Origin: CBDEGR01 sp965237895
GTDB lineage: Bacteria; Acidobacteriota; Terriglobia; UBA7540; JAPUME01
Length of the DNA: 64,000 nucleotides
Assembly (NCBI GenBank): GCA_965237895.1
Contig: CBDEGR010000001.1
Location: 496,001 to 560,000, forward strand
Reading direction: 5' to 3'
Shown here: positions 9,194-17,800 of the stretch, piece by piece
Numbering within the stretch: position 1 is the first letter of the stretch
Layout: every line of letters starts with the position of its first letter
The notes under the pieces: model-generated
What the model was told of the DNA's origin: nothing
Database searches by the model: none
The model's input: the letters and a program-made list of their open reading frames with translations, nothing else
Program-made: the position numbers and the translations under genes

Positions 9194-10111
9194 ATGACCA
9201 TGGCGGACATCGATAATGGGAATATAAAGGAAAGCAAGGAGTTCTATACGGACGTTCCGGCCCGAAGCGAGCCGTTCTTCCTGAAAGGCTCGAACTCGCT
9301 CGACTGGGGCCTGCAGAACCGTCTGGCGCGGATCTTCAACCCCGCATCAGGACGCACCGTCATGCTGGCCTTCGATCACGGTTACTTCCAGGGGCCGACG
9401 ACGGGTCTCGAACGGATCGACATAAGCATCGTGCCTCTCGTCCCTTATGCCGACGCGCTGATGCTGACGCGCGGCGTGCTGCGGACGATGATCCCTTCCA
9501 CAGTGCGGAACGGCTTGGTGCTGCGCGCCAGCGGCGGCCCCAGCATCCTCAAAGAACTTTCGAACGAGCAGGTGGCCATCGACATGGAAGACGCCGTGCG
9601 GTTGAACGCGGCAGCCGTCGCCGTGCAGGTCTTCGTCGGCGGCGAATACGAGACGCAGTCCATCGGCAACATGACCCGATTGGTCGATGCCTGCAACCGC
9701 CACGGGCTGGCCACGCTGGCCGTCACCGCCGTCGGCAAGAACATGACGCGCGACGCCCGCTACATGCGCCTCGCCTGCCGGATGTGCGCCGAGCTGGGCG
9801 CCCACATCGTAAAGACCTATTACGTTGCCGAGAGTTTTGATACGGTAACGGCTTCCTGTCCGGTGCCGATCGTCATCGCCGGCGGCAAGAAGATTTCCGA
9901 ACTCGACGCCTTGACCATGGCCCATCGAGCCATCAACGACGGCGCCGCCGGGGTGGACATGGGACGCAACATCTTCCAGTCCGATGCGCCTGCCGTCATG
10001 CTGCAAGCTGTCCGAAAAGTTGTGCACGATGGCGTAAAGCCCGCCGAAGCCTACGAGTTCTACCAGTCACTGAAGCAGGAAGTGAAGGCGGAGCCGGTCG
10101 CGAGCCGGTAG
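9194..10111 (+). CDS. lsrF: LsrF-like 3-hydroxy-5-phosphonooxypentane-2,4-dione thiolase / class I aldolase
   Basis: About 305 residues of a DeoC/FbaB-type (beta/alpha)8 aldolase. Recognisable stretches are SLDWGLQNRLARIFNP, RTVMLAFDHGYFQGPTTGLE, the Schiff-base region GAHIVKTYYVAESF with its Lys, and IAGGKKISELDAL with GVDMGRNIFQS near the phosphate site. In E. coli LsrF cleaves phospho-AI-2-derived phosphonooxypentanedione with CoA to DHAP and acetyl-CoA. No lsrK, lsrG or lsr transporter lies here, so the substrate may be a different sugar phosphate. Two in-frame ATGs (9194, 9200) follow AAAGGAG; the second has better spacing. It is the first gene of a three-gene operon. Confidence 0.85.
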   Translation: MTMADIDNGNIKESKEFYTDVPARSEPFFLKGSNSLDWGLQNRLARIFNPASGRTVMLAFDHGYFQGPTTGLERIDISIVPLVPYADALMLTRGVLRTMIPSTVRNGLVLRASGGPSILKELSNEQVAIDMEDAVRLNAAAVAVQVFVGGEYETQSIGNMTRLVDACNRHGLATLAVTAVGKNMTRDARYMRLACRMCAELGAHIVKTYYVAESFDTVTASCPVPIVIAGGKKISELDALTMAHRAINDGAAGVDMGRNIFQSDAPAVMLQAVRKVVHDGVKPAEAYEFYQSLKQEVKAEPVASR

Positions 10112-10121
10112 AGTATCGAAT

Positions 10122-10844
10122 ATGGCATCGAACAAAGTCCTTGCATCGCTGAAGCAGTGGTCGCCCACCTTGAGCGTCGGCACGTTGACGGCGAACCAGA
10201 TGGCGCTCGGGCAGGAGATCGCGCTGCTGGAGGGAACCGGCGCGAAGCTCGTTCACCTGGACGTGATGGACGGCTGCTTCTGTCCGATGATGACCTTCGG
10301 CCCGCAGCTCATTCAGGCGATCAAGACGCCGCTGCTAAAAGACGTACACCTGATGATTGACGACCCATTGGAGAAGGTGGCCGATTACGTCGCCGCCGGC
10401 GCCGACCTCGTTACCGTTCACGTCGAATCGTCCCGCCACATTCACCGCGTGCTCCAATCTCTGGGCGCGATGACCAACGCGAATGACCCGAAGCGCGGCA
10501 TCGCGCGCGGCGTGGCGCTCAATCCGGGTACGCCGCTCGAGGTGCTCGACCCGCTCTGGGATGAACTGGAGTTGGTCTTGCTGCTGGCCATCAACCCGGG
10601 ATGGAAGGGGCAGGCGTTCAACCCTGCGACGCTCGACCGCCTACCCAAAGTCAAAAAGATGGTTTCGGAGGCGGGCCGGGAGGTAATTGTTGCGGTCGAC
10701 GGCGGCGTCACGCGGAAGAACGTGGCGGAGGTGGCCCGGGCCGGTGCGGACCTGATCGTCACCGGGTCCGCAGTTTTCGACGATAAGGCCGCCGAGGAGA
10801 ACGCCAAGTCCATGCTGGAAGCCATTCAATCGGTTGCCGTCTGA
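10122..10844 (+). CDS. rpe: Ribulose-phosphate 3-epimerase family protein
   Basis: 240 residues with the RPE signatures: LSVGTLTANQ at the N-terminus, KLVHLDVMDGCFCP with the metal-binding His and catalytic Asp, DVHLMIDDP with the second His, VHVESS, and VAVDGGVTRKNVAEVARAG with the second catalytic Asp. The family interconverts ribulose 5-phosphate and xylulose 5-phosphate; relatives epimerise allulose 6-phosphate or tetrulose phosphates. It starts 10 nt after the LsrF-like gene and precedes the fused aldolase/dehydrogenase. A dedicated catabolic epimerase is therefore as likely as the housekeeping enzyme. The N-terminus is slightly longer than in classical Rpe. Confidence 0.85.
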   Translation: MASNKVLASLKQWSPTLSVGTLTANQMALGQEIALLEGTGAKLVHLDVMDGCFCPMMTFGPQLIQAIKTPLLKDVHLMIDDPLEKVADYVAAGADLVTVHVESSRHIHRVLQSLGAMTNANDPKRGIARGVALNPGTPLEVLDPLWDELELVLLLAINPGWKGQAFNPATLDRLPKVKKMVSEAGREVIVAVDGGVTRKNVAEVARAGADLIVTGSAVFDDKAAEENAKSMLEAIQSVAV

Positions 10845-10885
10845 GGCCTTGATGGTAAGACAGGACGCTCTCGTCAAATCTCATT

Positions 10886-13021
10886 ATGAAGAGTAGATGG
10901 TCGGACAAGGAAGCGGCGGACTACTGCGCCCGTTACGGTGAACGCTACGGCGAGGACCTTGCCCTGCGCACCTACACCAGCCGATTGCTCGGGTGCGAGA
11001 AGAATCTTGTTCTCCATGGCGGCGGCAACACATCCGTCAAAACGACGGCGAAAAATGTATTCGGCGAATCCGTTTCCGCCATCTACGTCAAGGCATCGGG
11101 ATATGACCTGAGCGAGATCGAGCCGGAAGGCCACTCCGGGCTGAACCTCGATGAACTGAAAAATTTACGAAAGCTGGATTCTCTTTCCGACGAAGCAATG
11201 ACCCGCGAAGTTCGCGCCCGTCTACTGGACCCCGATTCCGCCACTCCTTCGATTGAAACGCTTGTCCACGCCTTGATCCCCAAAAAGTTTATCGACCACA
11301 CGCACGCCGACGCGATTCTCGTCTTGACGAATCAGCCGAAGGGCGAACGGCATATCCCGGGGGGCAAACAGCATATTAAAGACGCGTTGGGCAAGGGCGT
11401 TGCGATTCTCGACTACGTTCACCCCGGCTTCGAGTTGGCAAAGGCAGTGGCCGATGCCTACCAGAAAAATCCCAACTGCCGCGCCATGGTATGGATGCGG
11501 CACGGGATTGTGACGTGGGGCGAGACGACGCGGGAGTCCTACGAGGCAATGATCGAGTTGGTCACGCGGGCCGAAGAATATATTGCGCGCAAGGCGGCGA
11601 AGAAAGTCAAAGTTACCGTAAAAATTCCCACCCCGGTTGAGAAAGCCAAGGAGCGGTGGGAAACGGTCGCGCCCGTTCTCCGCGGCCTGCTGGCGGCTCT
11701 GACGGATCAGTCTGAGCATCCTTACCGGCGCGTGATCCTGAAAACTTTAATCGACCGTGAGGTGTTGGACTTCGTCGATTCGGGGCGGGGCAGGGAGTTG
11801 GCGCTCTCGCCGCCGCTGACCGCCGACCATCTGATCCGCACCAAAGCGCTGCCGCTGTGGATCGAGAAGCCCAGTTATGAAGACGTTGACAAATTTCGAA
11901 AGCAGGCGGCGAAGGCGATTGAAATTTACCGGCGCGAATACAACGAATATGTGGAGCGCCATGCCGCGCGCATGCCGGCCGGCGTCGCGCGCTTCGATGA
12001 TCTGCCGCGGGTGATTCTGCTTCCTGGCGTGGGGGCGGTCGCGGCGGGCGAAGATGCGCGAGCCGCAGCCATCGTGCGCGACATCACCTCTCAAACCGTA
12101 AAAGCGAAAGTGCGGGTGGCCGCCATGGGCACTTACCAAGGGTTGCCGGAGTCGACGCTCTTCGATATGGAGTACCGCAGCCTGCAACACGCCAAGCTTA
12201 CGAAAGATCAAGGGCTGCCGCTGGCCGGGCGCGTCGGCCTCGTGACCGGCGCGGCGGGGGCGATCGGTTCGGGCATCGCCCAGGAGTTGCTGGCGCAGGG
12301 TTGCCATCTTGCTTTGACGGACCTGCCCGGTGATCGGCTTGACGCCATGGCCGCCGAGTTGCAAAAAATGTTTGCCGGGCGGGTGATCGGCGTGCCGATG
12401 GACGTGACGGACAGGGCGTCGGTGGCAAAAGCCTTCCGCCAAGTCGCAGCCGAATGGGGTGGGGTCGATCTGGTGGTGGTGAACGCGGGCTTGGCGCACG
12501 TCGCGCCGCTGGAAGAGATGGAGCTCGAAGCCTTCCATCGCGTGGCGCGGGTCAACGTGGACGGGACGCTTTTAGTCCTGTCGGAGGCAGGCCGCTCTAT
12601 GAAGACGCAAGCGACGGGCGGCGACATTGTTCTGATCTCAACCAAAAACGTCTTCGCCCCGGGGGCGAAGTTCGGCGCTTACAGCGCGACGAAGGCTGCC
12701 GCGCACCAACTGGCCCGCATCGCCAGCCTGGAGATGGCGGCGTACGACGTGCGCGTGAACATGGTCGCGCCCGACGCCGTCTTTTCCCACGGCGAGCGAA
12801 AGTCGGGCCTGTGGCAGCAGGTGGGTCCGGACCGCATGCGCGCGCGCGGGCTTGATGAGAAGGGTTTGGAGGATTACTACCGAAACCGGAATCTGCTCAA
12901 AGCGCAGATCACGGCCCGCCACGTAGCCAATGCGGTTCTATTTTTCGCCGCACGCCAGACGCCCACCACCGGCGCGACAATTCCCGTCGATGGTGGCCTG
13001 CCCGATGCCACGCCCCGCTAG
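10886..13021 (+). CDS. Bifunctional class II aldolase / short-chain dehydrogenase (RhaD-ADH type)
   Basis: 711 residues in two enzymes. The N-terminal half (about 1-420) is a zinc class II aldolase of the fuculose/rhamnulose-phosphate type, with NLVLHGGGNTSVK phosphate binding and zinc ligands in FIDHTHADAILVL, HPGFELAK and WMRHGIVTWG. The C-terminal half (about 440-711) is an SDR with the Rossmann motif VTGAAGAIGSGIA, NAGLAHV and catalytic YSATK. The fusion splits a ketose 1-phosphate to DHAP plus an aldehyde and oxidises the aldehyde, with L-lactaldehyde the known case for rhamnose. No rhamnose isomerase or kinase is adjacent, so the natural sugar is open. It is the last intact gene of the operon. 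Confidence 0.9.
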   Translation: MKSRWSDKEAADYCARYGERYGEDLALRTYTSRLLGCEKNLVLHGGGNTSVKTTAKNVFGESVSAIYVKASGYDLSEIEPEGHSGLNLDELKNLRKLDSLSDEAMTREVRARLLDPDSATPSIETLVHALIPKKFIDHTHADAILVLTNQPKGERHIPGGKQHIKDALGKGVAILDYVHPGFELAKAVADAYQKNPNCRAMVWMRHGIVTWGETTRESYEAMIELVTRAEEYIARKAAKKVKVTVKIPTPVEKAKERWETVAPVLRGLLAALTDQSEHPYRRVILKTLIDREVLDFVDSGRGRELALSPPLTADHLIRTKALPLWIEKPSYEDVDKFRKQAAKAIEIYRREYNEYVERHAARMPAGVARFDDLPRVILLPGVGAVAAGEDARAAAIVRDITSQTVKAKVRVAAMGTYQGLPESTLFDMEYRSLQHAKLTKDQGLPLAGRVGLVTGAAGAIGSGIAQELLAQGCHLALTDLPGDRLDAMAAELQKMFAGRVIGVPMDVTDRASVAKAFRQVAAEWGGVDLVVVNAGLAHVAPLEEMELEAFHRVARVNVDGTLLVLSEAGRSMKTQATGGDIVLISTKNVFAPGAKFGAYSATKAAAHQLARIASLEMAAYDVRVNMVAPDAVFSHGERKSGLWQQVGPDRMRARGLDEKGLEDYYRNRNLLKAQITARHVANAVLFFAARQTPTTGATIPVDGGLPDATPR

Positions 13022-13032
13022 CGGAGGAAAGA

Positions 13033-13149
13033 ATGGTTCAAAAACGGGTTCTGTTCTTCGGGTTCCTGATATGGCTGGCGGTGCCTTTTCCCGGTACGCA
13101 CTCATCCTCCAGAGTTGGATGTATGCGCCACCCAGGTTACTTCTTGTAA
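13033..13149 (+). pseudogene. Signal-peptide stub, probable truncated secreted protein
   Basis: A 38-residue frame opens 12 nt after the aldolase stop with a strong GGAGGAAAG ribosome site. It encodes a clear leader (MVQKRVLFFGFLIWLAVPFP) and ends after only 18 more residues. It looks like the 5' end of a secreted protein gene of the same operon whose body is lost. Nothing after residue 26 can be assigned. Confidence 0.4.
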
Positions 13150-13154
13150 TGAAG

Positions 13155-14582
13155 TCAATAATTCCGAAATGGGCCGCGCGGTTCGGCGGCGTTCATCTCT
13201 TCCATCCAGGCCTCCCACTTGGCTTTCAGGTCGGCGCGCCGTTGAGGCTCTTTCTTCGATAGGTCGTTTTTCTCACCTATATCTTTGGTAAGATTGAAAA
13301 GCCCTTCGCCTTCTTGGGGGGAATCCATCCATTTCCAATCTCCCACCCGCGCGCCACGTTGGCCGCGCCAATCCCAGAACATTGACTCGCGTTCGGACGC
13401 TGCGCCTTCGGTGAGCAGCCGTGTCATATCGAAGCCGTCTAAAATTATCGAGCCCCCTCTCTGGGGTTTTGTCCCGGCGATGGCGGCGAAGGTGGGAAGC
13501 AGTTCCAGAGTGCTTGTAAACTCATCGGAGACGGTGCCGGGCGCGATCTTCCCCGGCCAACGGGCCAGGAACGGGACGCGGACGCCGCCCTCGTATAGGT
13601 TGCCCTTCCCGCCGCGGAGGGGCGAGTTCGAGGCCACGCGTTTCCTTCCGCCGTTGTCGCTCGAGAAGACGACCAGCGTGTTCTCTCTTAGTCCCAATTC
13701 GTCTTCATCTAGTGTGAGGAGGATTTCCCCCACGGCGTCGTCCATAGAAGTGATCATCGCCTGATAACGGACGGAATTTTCTTTCGGGTCTCCCTCGTAC
13801 CGCGCCAGGACTTGGTCGGGCGCCTGCCGGCTGTCGCGCCTCAAGTTGGAAGCGATGTGGGGAGCGTTGAAGGAAACGTAGAGGAAGAAGGGCCGGTCGC
13901 GGTTTTCGCGGATGAAGCGGACGGCCTCGTGCCCGAACAGGTTCGTCGCGTAGCCTTCCTCTTTAACTCGTTCGTTGCCGTGAAACATGGACGGGATGCC
14001 GTAGCGCTCGTGCGTGTAGTAATCGATGCCGGTGTTGGCGAATCCATAGTAGAAGTCGAAGCCGCGCTGCAGAGGGAGAAAGCGCCGCGCGCGTCCGCCG
14101 TCCCACTTACCAACAATGCCGGTTGCGTAATCGGCCTGGTTCAGAACCTGCCCGACGGTCACCTCACGCAGGTCCATTCCCAACGTCATCTCCGGCGAGC
14201 GGGCGTATTCTCGCTCGGTGTACTTGTGGCCGTAGTTGACCATGTCGTTGCGGATCATTTCGTAGAGGCCGTTGCGGCGCGGGTAGCGTCCCGTCAGAAG
14301 CCCGCTCCGAGAAGGCGTGCAGACCGGGGCCGTGACGTAGAAATTCGTGAGCCGGATGCCGTCGGTTGCAAGCTGATCAAGATGAGGCGCCAGCGTCGTT
14401 TGGTTTCCGTAAGAACCCAGGTCGCCATAACCGAGGTCGTCGGCAAAGATGAAGATAATGTTCGGGCGGGGCGTCGGTGCGGTTTCATCCCGCGCGGTAG
14501 GATTCTCCCCGCATCCTGCAAGTCCGCATCCTGCAAGAAGGACGAAGATAAGATCCAGAAAATTTCTTAGTGAATTGTTCAA
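13155..14582 (-). CDS. Type I sulfatase, lipoprotein (arylsulfatase A-like)
   Basis: 475 residues. A hydrophobic leader ends in a lipobox-like LAGC, suggesting outer-membrane or periplasmic anchoring. Metal ligands lie in NIIFIFADDLGYGDLG, and the formylglycine site CTPSR has its Cys at about residue 88. Further family motifs are TGIVGKWDGG, NAPH and SSDNGG. It would hydrolyse sulfate esters, probably on glycans, after maturation by a formylglycine-generating enzyme that is not in this window. The TTG start at 14582 overlaps the stop of the upstream CRTAC1 relic (TTGA) and has AAGGA 7 nt upstream. It is downstream of a DUF1080 lipoprotein gene on the same strand. Confidence 0.93.
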   Translation of the reverse strand: MNNSLRNFLDLIFVLLAGCGLAGCGENPTARDETAPTPRPNIIFIFADDLGYGDLGSYGNQTTLAPHLDQLATDGIRLTNFYVTAPVCTPSRSGLLTGRYPRRNGLYEMIRNDMVNYGHKYTEREYARSPEMTLGMDLREVTVGQVLNQADYATGIVGKWDGGRARRFLPLQRGFDFYYGFANTGIDYYTHERYGIPSMFHGNERVKEEGYATNLFGHEAVRFIRENRDRPFFLYVSFNAPHIASNLRRDSRQAPDQVLARYEGDPKENSVRYQAMITSMDDAVGEILLTLDEDELGLRENTLVVFSSDNGGRKRVASNSPLRGGKGNLYEGGVRVPFLARWPGKIAPGTVSDEFTSTLELLPTFAAIAGTKPQRGGSIILDGFDMTRLLTEGAASERESMFWDWRGQRGARVGDWKWMDSPQEGEGLFNLTKDIGEKNDLSKKEPQRRADLKAKWEAWMEEMNAAEPRGPFRNY

Positions 14583-14956
14583 TGTGAAATCCTTACAGTT
14601 GGAAAATCCCCCTCGACGATCTCTTCACCCTCTTGGACGGTTAGGACGTGGTCGGCATCGATGTTCTCGATTCTCTCCACCGTGCCGGAAGGCCAGGTGA
14701 TTTCGAGCAATTCAATTTTCTTATCAGGTCCGAGGCCGAACCCGCTGAAAGGGAAGACGTGATTGCCGATTTCGGGAAGGACGTTGACGAACTTGCCAGC
14801 CGGTGGTTCTTCGGCCTGGGCGGGGACCAACAAAAAGAGAAGGCCCCCCGCCGCCTGACGGAATGCGTCGCGGGCAGAAGGCTTTCTTGAAGTGTCGTTT
14901 TGCTGTTCATTCGGGGAGCTGCGATTGCCGACAGCAGGATCGTTTCTTGTTTTCAT
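14579..14956 (-). pseudogene. CRTAC1 / ASPIC-UnbV protein with internal deletion
   Basis: The frame starts with a leader (FRQAAGGLLFLLVPAQA) and the segment GKFVNVLPEIG, resembling the opening of CRTAC1 proteins. After NHVFPFS it continues in frame with GFGLGPDKKIELLEITWPSG and IENIDADHVLTVQEGE, the ASPIC/UnbV domain that normally closes these proteins of 500 or more residues. The FG-GAP beta-propeller in between is missing. The stop overlaps the sulfatase TTG start, so the two were translationally coupled. Exact start is uncertain; the frame extends to 15016. Confidence 0.6.
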
Positions 14957-15091
14957 CCACCGTTCCGACTCCGCTCCGAAACCGGTACTTTCAGGAATTT
15001 TAGGATGCTCTCCCAACTATTCCAGCGGATATCCGTGATCGTACCGGTATCGAATCGCGAGTCTCGCAAAGAGAAAGAGCCGATCCGAACG

Positions 15092-15832
15092 TTAGTTATC
15101 CCGCCCCTCCCATGCCATTTTTTCCTGTACGGCTTTTGCTGCTTCTTCTGTCAGCGGGCGGATGCGAACGTTGCGGAAGAAGACCTTTCCGTGGTCACCC
15201 TGAATCCGCAGAGGTCCGGGCCCGTCGTCACGCTTGCTGGCTCCGCCGGTTCCCTGGGGTCCGACGTCGACGTTGTTGAGTACGCGGGTTTCGTTGTAAT
15301 CCACCGTCAGGCGGCGTCCGACGAAGCTGATCTCGAAGGTCTGCCATTCGCCGAGCGGTTTCGCGACGTTGACGGCCGGGGCGATGCGGCGGTAGAGAGC
15401 GCCGCTGCCGTTCGACCAGCGGACGTCTCCGTGGCTGTCCAGAATCTGCACTTCATATTTGTCGCGCAGATACATGCCGGCGTTGCCGTTAAACCCGCTG
15501 TCGGAGCCCTCGGTTCTCTCTTCTTGAATATTGAATTCGACGTGGAGTTGAAAATCGTAGTACTCCTCGTCGGTTTGGATGTCCACGCTCGGCGGATGGT
15601 TTTCATAGACGCCGTCATTGATTTTCCAGCCGTTCGGTCTTTTCGGTCTGTTTGGGTTCTCCGGTTCTCTCTCATGCCAACCGCTGAGGTCGGTTCCGTT
15701 GAACAGATCCACCCATTCGCTTTGGATGACCGGCTCGGGCGGTGCAGTGGGTCCGGCCTGTTCGGCCGGCTGACACGAAATCCACGCCAGGAAAAAAACG
15801 GCCAGAAGGGGGAAAAACAGAATTCTTCGCAT
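15092..15832 (-). CDS. DUF1080 (3-keto-disaccharide hydrolase-like) lipoprotein
   Basis: About 246 residues. The leader MRRILFFPLLAVFFLAWISC ends in a lipobox Cys. The mature part is the concanavalin-like DUF1080 fold: WVDLFNGTDLSGWHERE, WKINDGVYENH, YYDFQLHVEFNI, DSGFNGNAGMYLRDKYEVQILDS and the C-terminal PLRIQGDHGKVFFRNVRIRPL. Family members bind or cleave glycosidic linkages, some of them 3-keto-glucosides. Several ATGs precede the leader; the last, at 15832, is best placed behind AAGGAG. It lies 5' of the CRTAC1 relic and sulfatase on the same strand, a likely glycan-processing set. Confidence 0.9.
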   Translation of the reverse strand: MRRILFFPLLAVFFLAWISCQPAEQAGPTAPPEPVIQSEWVDLFNGTDLSGWHEREPENPNRPKRPNGWKINDGVYENHPPSVDIQTDEEYYDFQLHVEFNIQEERTEGSDSGFNGNAGMYLRDKYEVQILDSHGDVRWSNGSGALYRRIAPAVNVAKPLGEWQTFEISFVGRRLTVDYNETRVLNNVDVGPQGTGGASKRDDGPGPLRIQGDHGKVFFRNVRIRPLTEEAAKAVQEKMAWEGRDN

Positions 15833-15844
15833 GCTCATCATCAT

Positions 15845-16192
15845 CTCCTTCTGAGTGGCCGGAGAGAGTTCGGACTCGCCACCCCTCCTCCCATGGGAAA
15901 ACTTCCCGAGCTGCTTATGTACCGGAAGGTATGGATGGTATCACCAAGGGCGGGGAAAAAGCCAATCCTAAAATATGTTGAATGCCCCGGCGGAGACGGC
16001 TCGGAAACCAATCAACCCCAATTTTCTTCCGTTTCTTTATTTCCCCACCTGCCGGCCTTTCGATCCTCTCATTTTCGCGGACTTTTTCGTTTTCGTAGCT
16101 GCGAGGGGAGGGCGGTGCGGGGCGGTTGGTTTCTTGAGTTTAAGGATCCTGAACACCAGGAATACGCATTACTGGAAAGCCAGCATTCCAGC
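15845..16192. other. Intergenic, no gene recognised
   Basis: About 350 bases between the DUF1080 gene and the small regulator. No conserved coding frame is visible on either strand. At its right end a short inverted repeat (GGAAAGC near 16172 and GCTTTCC near 16199) overlaps the promoter described next. Confidence 0.5.
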
Positions 16193-16220
16193 TTGACAGC
16201 TTTCCGGAATACCGTAGTCT
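16193..16220 (+). promoter_or_regulatory. Sigma70-like promoter close to the start codon
   Basis: A perfect TTGACA at 16193-16198 is followed after 16 bp by TAGTCT at 16215-16220, and the ATG of the small gene lies only 7 nt further on, so the transcript would be almost leaderless. The flanking inverted repeat GGAAAGC/GCTTTCC straddles the -35 and could be an operator. Confidence 0.4.
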
Positions 16221-16227
16221 TACGCTC

Positions 16228-16425
16228 ATGGCAAAGTCGGAGAGGAAGTCGGAAAAATTGAAACCGAAAGTCAAGACCACATTGACGCTTCCCCGGGGAA
16301 CGGTGGCGGTTCTCGAACGGATTCGCGCCAAAATGCTTCAGCAGGGAGCGATGCGGAGCGAAAGCGGGCCCAGTGTGTTGGTCGAAGAAGCCATCCGGTT
16401 GTTGCGTGCTCAGGAGGGATTGTAA
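16228..16425 (+). CDS. Small basic ribbon-helix-helix-like protein
   Basis: 65 residues. A Lys/Arg-rich N-terminus is followed by KTTLTLPRGTVAVLERIRAK, which resembles the beta strand plus first helix of ribbon-helix-helix DNA-binding proteins, and by VLVEEAIRLLRAQ as a second helix. It ends 3 nt before the cyclase-type gene, so the two were probably co-transcribed from the promoter just upstream. Autoregulation or control of the cyclase gene is possible but not shown. I do not recognise a named family. Confidence 0.45.
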   Translation: MAKSERKSEKLKPKVKTTLTLPRGTVAVLERIRAKMLQQGAMRSESGPSVLVEEAIRLLRAQEGL

Positions 16426-16428
16426 GCG

Positions 16429-17618
16429 ATGGCGATTCCGAGTGTGGTATCGAGGCCCGCAGAGTTTACTGAAAATAATTCCGGCGCGTGGAGCCGTGTC
16501 AAACAATGGATGCGCCGTTACGTGGAAGAGATGTTCGTCGTTACCGTGTTTGTGGGCACGCTGATGATTTTCTTCTTCGCTCCCTACAAACTTACCTTTT
16601 TAAATTTCTTTTATCTGCCGATGTTTGCCGTGGGGTACTTCGTCGGTTTTCGGAAGGCTCTGACGGGAAGGGTCTTCTGCTTTCTGTTGGTGTGCCTCTC
16701 TGCCCTGTTTCAACCCGAAGCCTTCACCACCGCGGGCGGCGGGCGGCAAGACGCACTTTTCAACATTACCAGTTGGGGGATTTTTTTGGTTCTGGCCGGG
16801 GCGTTTTCCGCTCTCTTCCAAGAGAGACTCCACAAACAATATCGGCGAATCTCCCGCTTGAACCCGGAATTGAGCCGGGAACGGGAATTTTTGGCCGTTT
16901 CCCATCGCAAACTGACGCATCAGAGCGATCAACGCTATCGGGAATTGGAGCAACTTCGTCATAAGAATCTGGTCATGGAGAGCCAAAAAGAGAAATTGGA
17001 AACCATGCTGCGCACGACGATGGACCCCGGTGTGGCGCAAAAGATGATACGCGGGGATATCAGTTTTGAGAAACGGGAAGTTTCCGTTCTATTCTTGGAT
17101 CTAAAGGAGTTTTCCGCTCAGACGACGCAGTTTGAAACCATCCCCGCCAATTGAACGACCTGTACGCGACCATGGAGCCGATCGTCGATCGTTTTCAGGG
17201 CCACCTGGATAAGTATACTGGGGACGTCATGATGTGCGAGTTCGGGGTTCCCCACCATCAGGACCACCACGCGCTGCGGGCGGCGCTTTCAGCCTACTTC
17301 ATGCTGCGGGCCGCCGAGCGGAAAATTTTTTCCTGGAAGATTCGCCTCGGCGTGGTGACCGGGTTCGGCTATCCCCACGGAAAGACTGGGGACCAGATTC
17401 CCCTGGGGGCTCGCATCGCCGCCGTGGCCGACGGGTACAGCGCCTTGACGCGCTGGCGGCCTCATCGGGCGCCCGGCAACCGTGACGCAGCGCTCGGCAC
17501 CCTCCACCAAGCTGCCGGCGCCGGCCGCTACGACCCGCGAGTGGTTCAGGCTTTAGGGGTTCTTCTGGCAGGGAAAGAAAACGGAGGGTCTTCGGCGCAA
17601 ATTGCCGGCGGCGCGTGA
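16429..17618 (+). pseudogene. Class III nucleotide cyclase broken by frameshift and fused to an HD-GYP tail
   Basis: The first frame (to 17154) encodes two or three membrane segments (MFVVTVFVGTLMIFFFAPY, FFYLPMFAVGYFVGF, GIFLVLAGAFSALF), a coiled coil, and the opening of a guanylate/adenylate cyclase domain (REVSVLFLDLKEFSAQTTQF). A frameshift follows. The next frame resumes with NDLYATMEPIVDRFQGHLDK and GDVMMCEFGVPHH, still cyclase, up to WKIRLGVVTG. There the sequence switches to FGYPHGKTGDQIPLGARIAA and VADGYSALTRWRPHR, which is the C-terminal part of an HD-GYP phosphodiesterase. The junction is near 17362. The product cannot be a complete cyclase. Confidence 0.8.
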
Positions 17619-17790
17619 GATCTCCCTGATGGGGGCGCCGTAACCATACCCCTCCATGGTGGCTGAGAGATCGGTCCGCCTCTTTTCCACAAAATCGTAA
17701 GCCCATTGGGGATTTCGCTCGAGGAGTTCGAGAAGCTCCGGTAGCGGGAGAGAAATCCGAAACAGACGGGCACCCGGCCTTTTTTGGGTA
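17560..17790 (-). other. Possible coding remnant, unassigned
   Basis: On the minus strand one open frame reads LFRISLPLPELLELLERNPQ followed by WAYDFVEKRRTDLSATMEGY, a composition more protein-like than the alternatives. It has no convincing start and overlaps the end of the cyclase/HD-GYP relic on the other strand. I cannot name it. Confidence 0.2.
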
Positions 17791-17800
17791 CCTGAGCTCG

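Noticed and set aside
17770..17800. GGTACCC...GGGTGCC as an hppA terminator
   Set aside because: Only a 6 of 7 bp stem with an A-rich loop and no following T-run on the minus strand.
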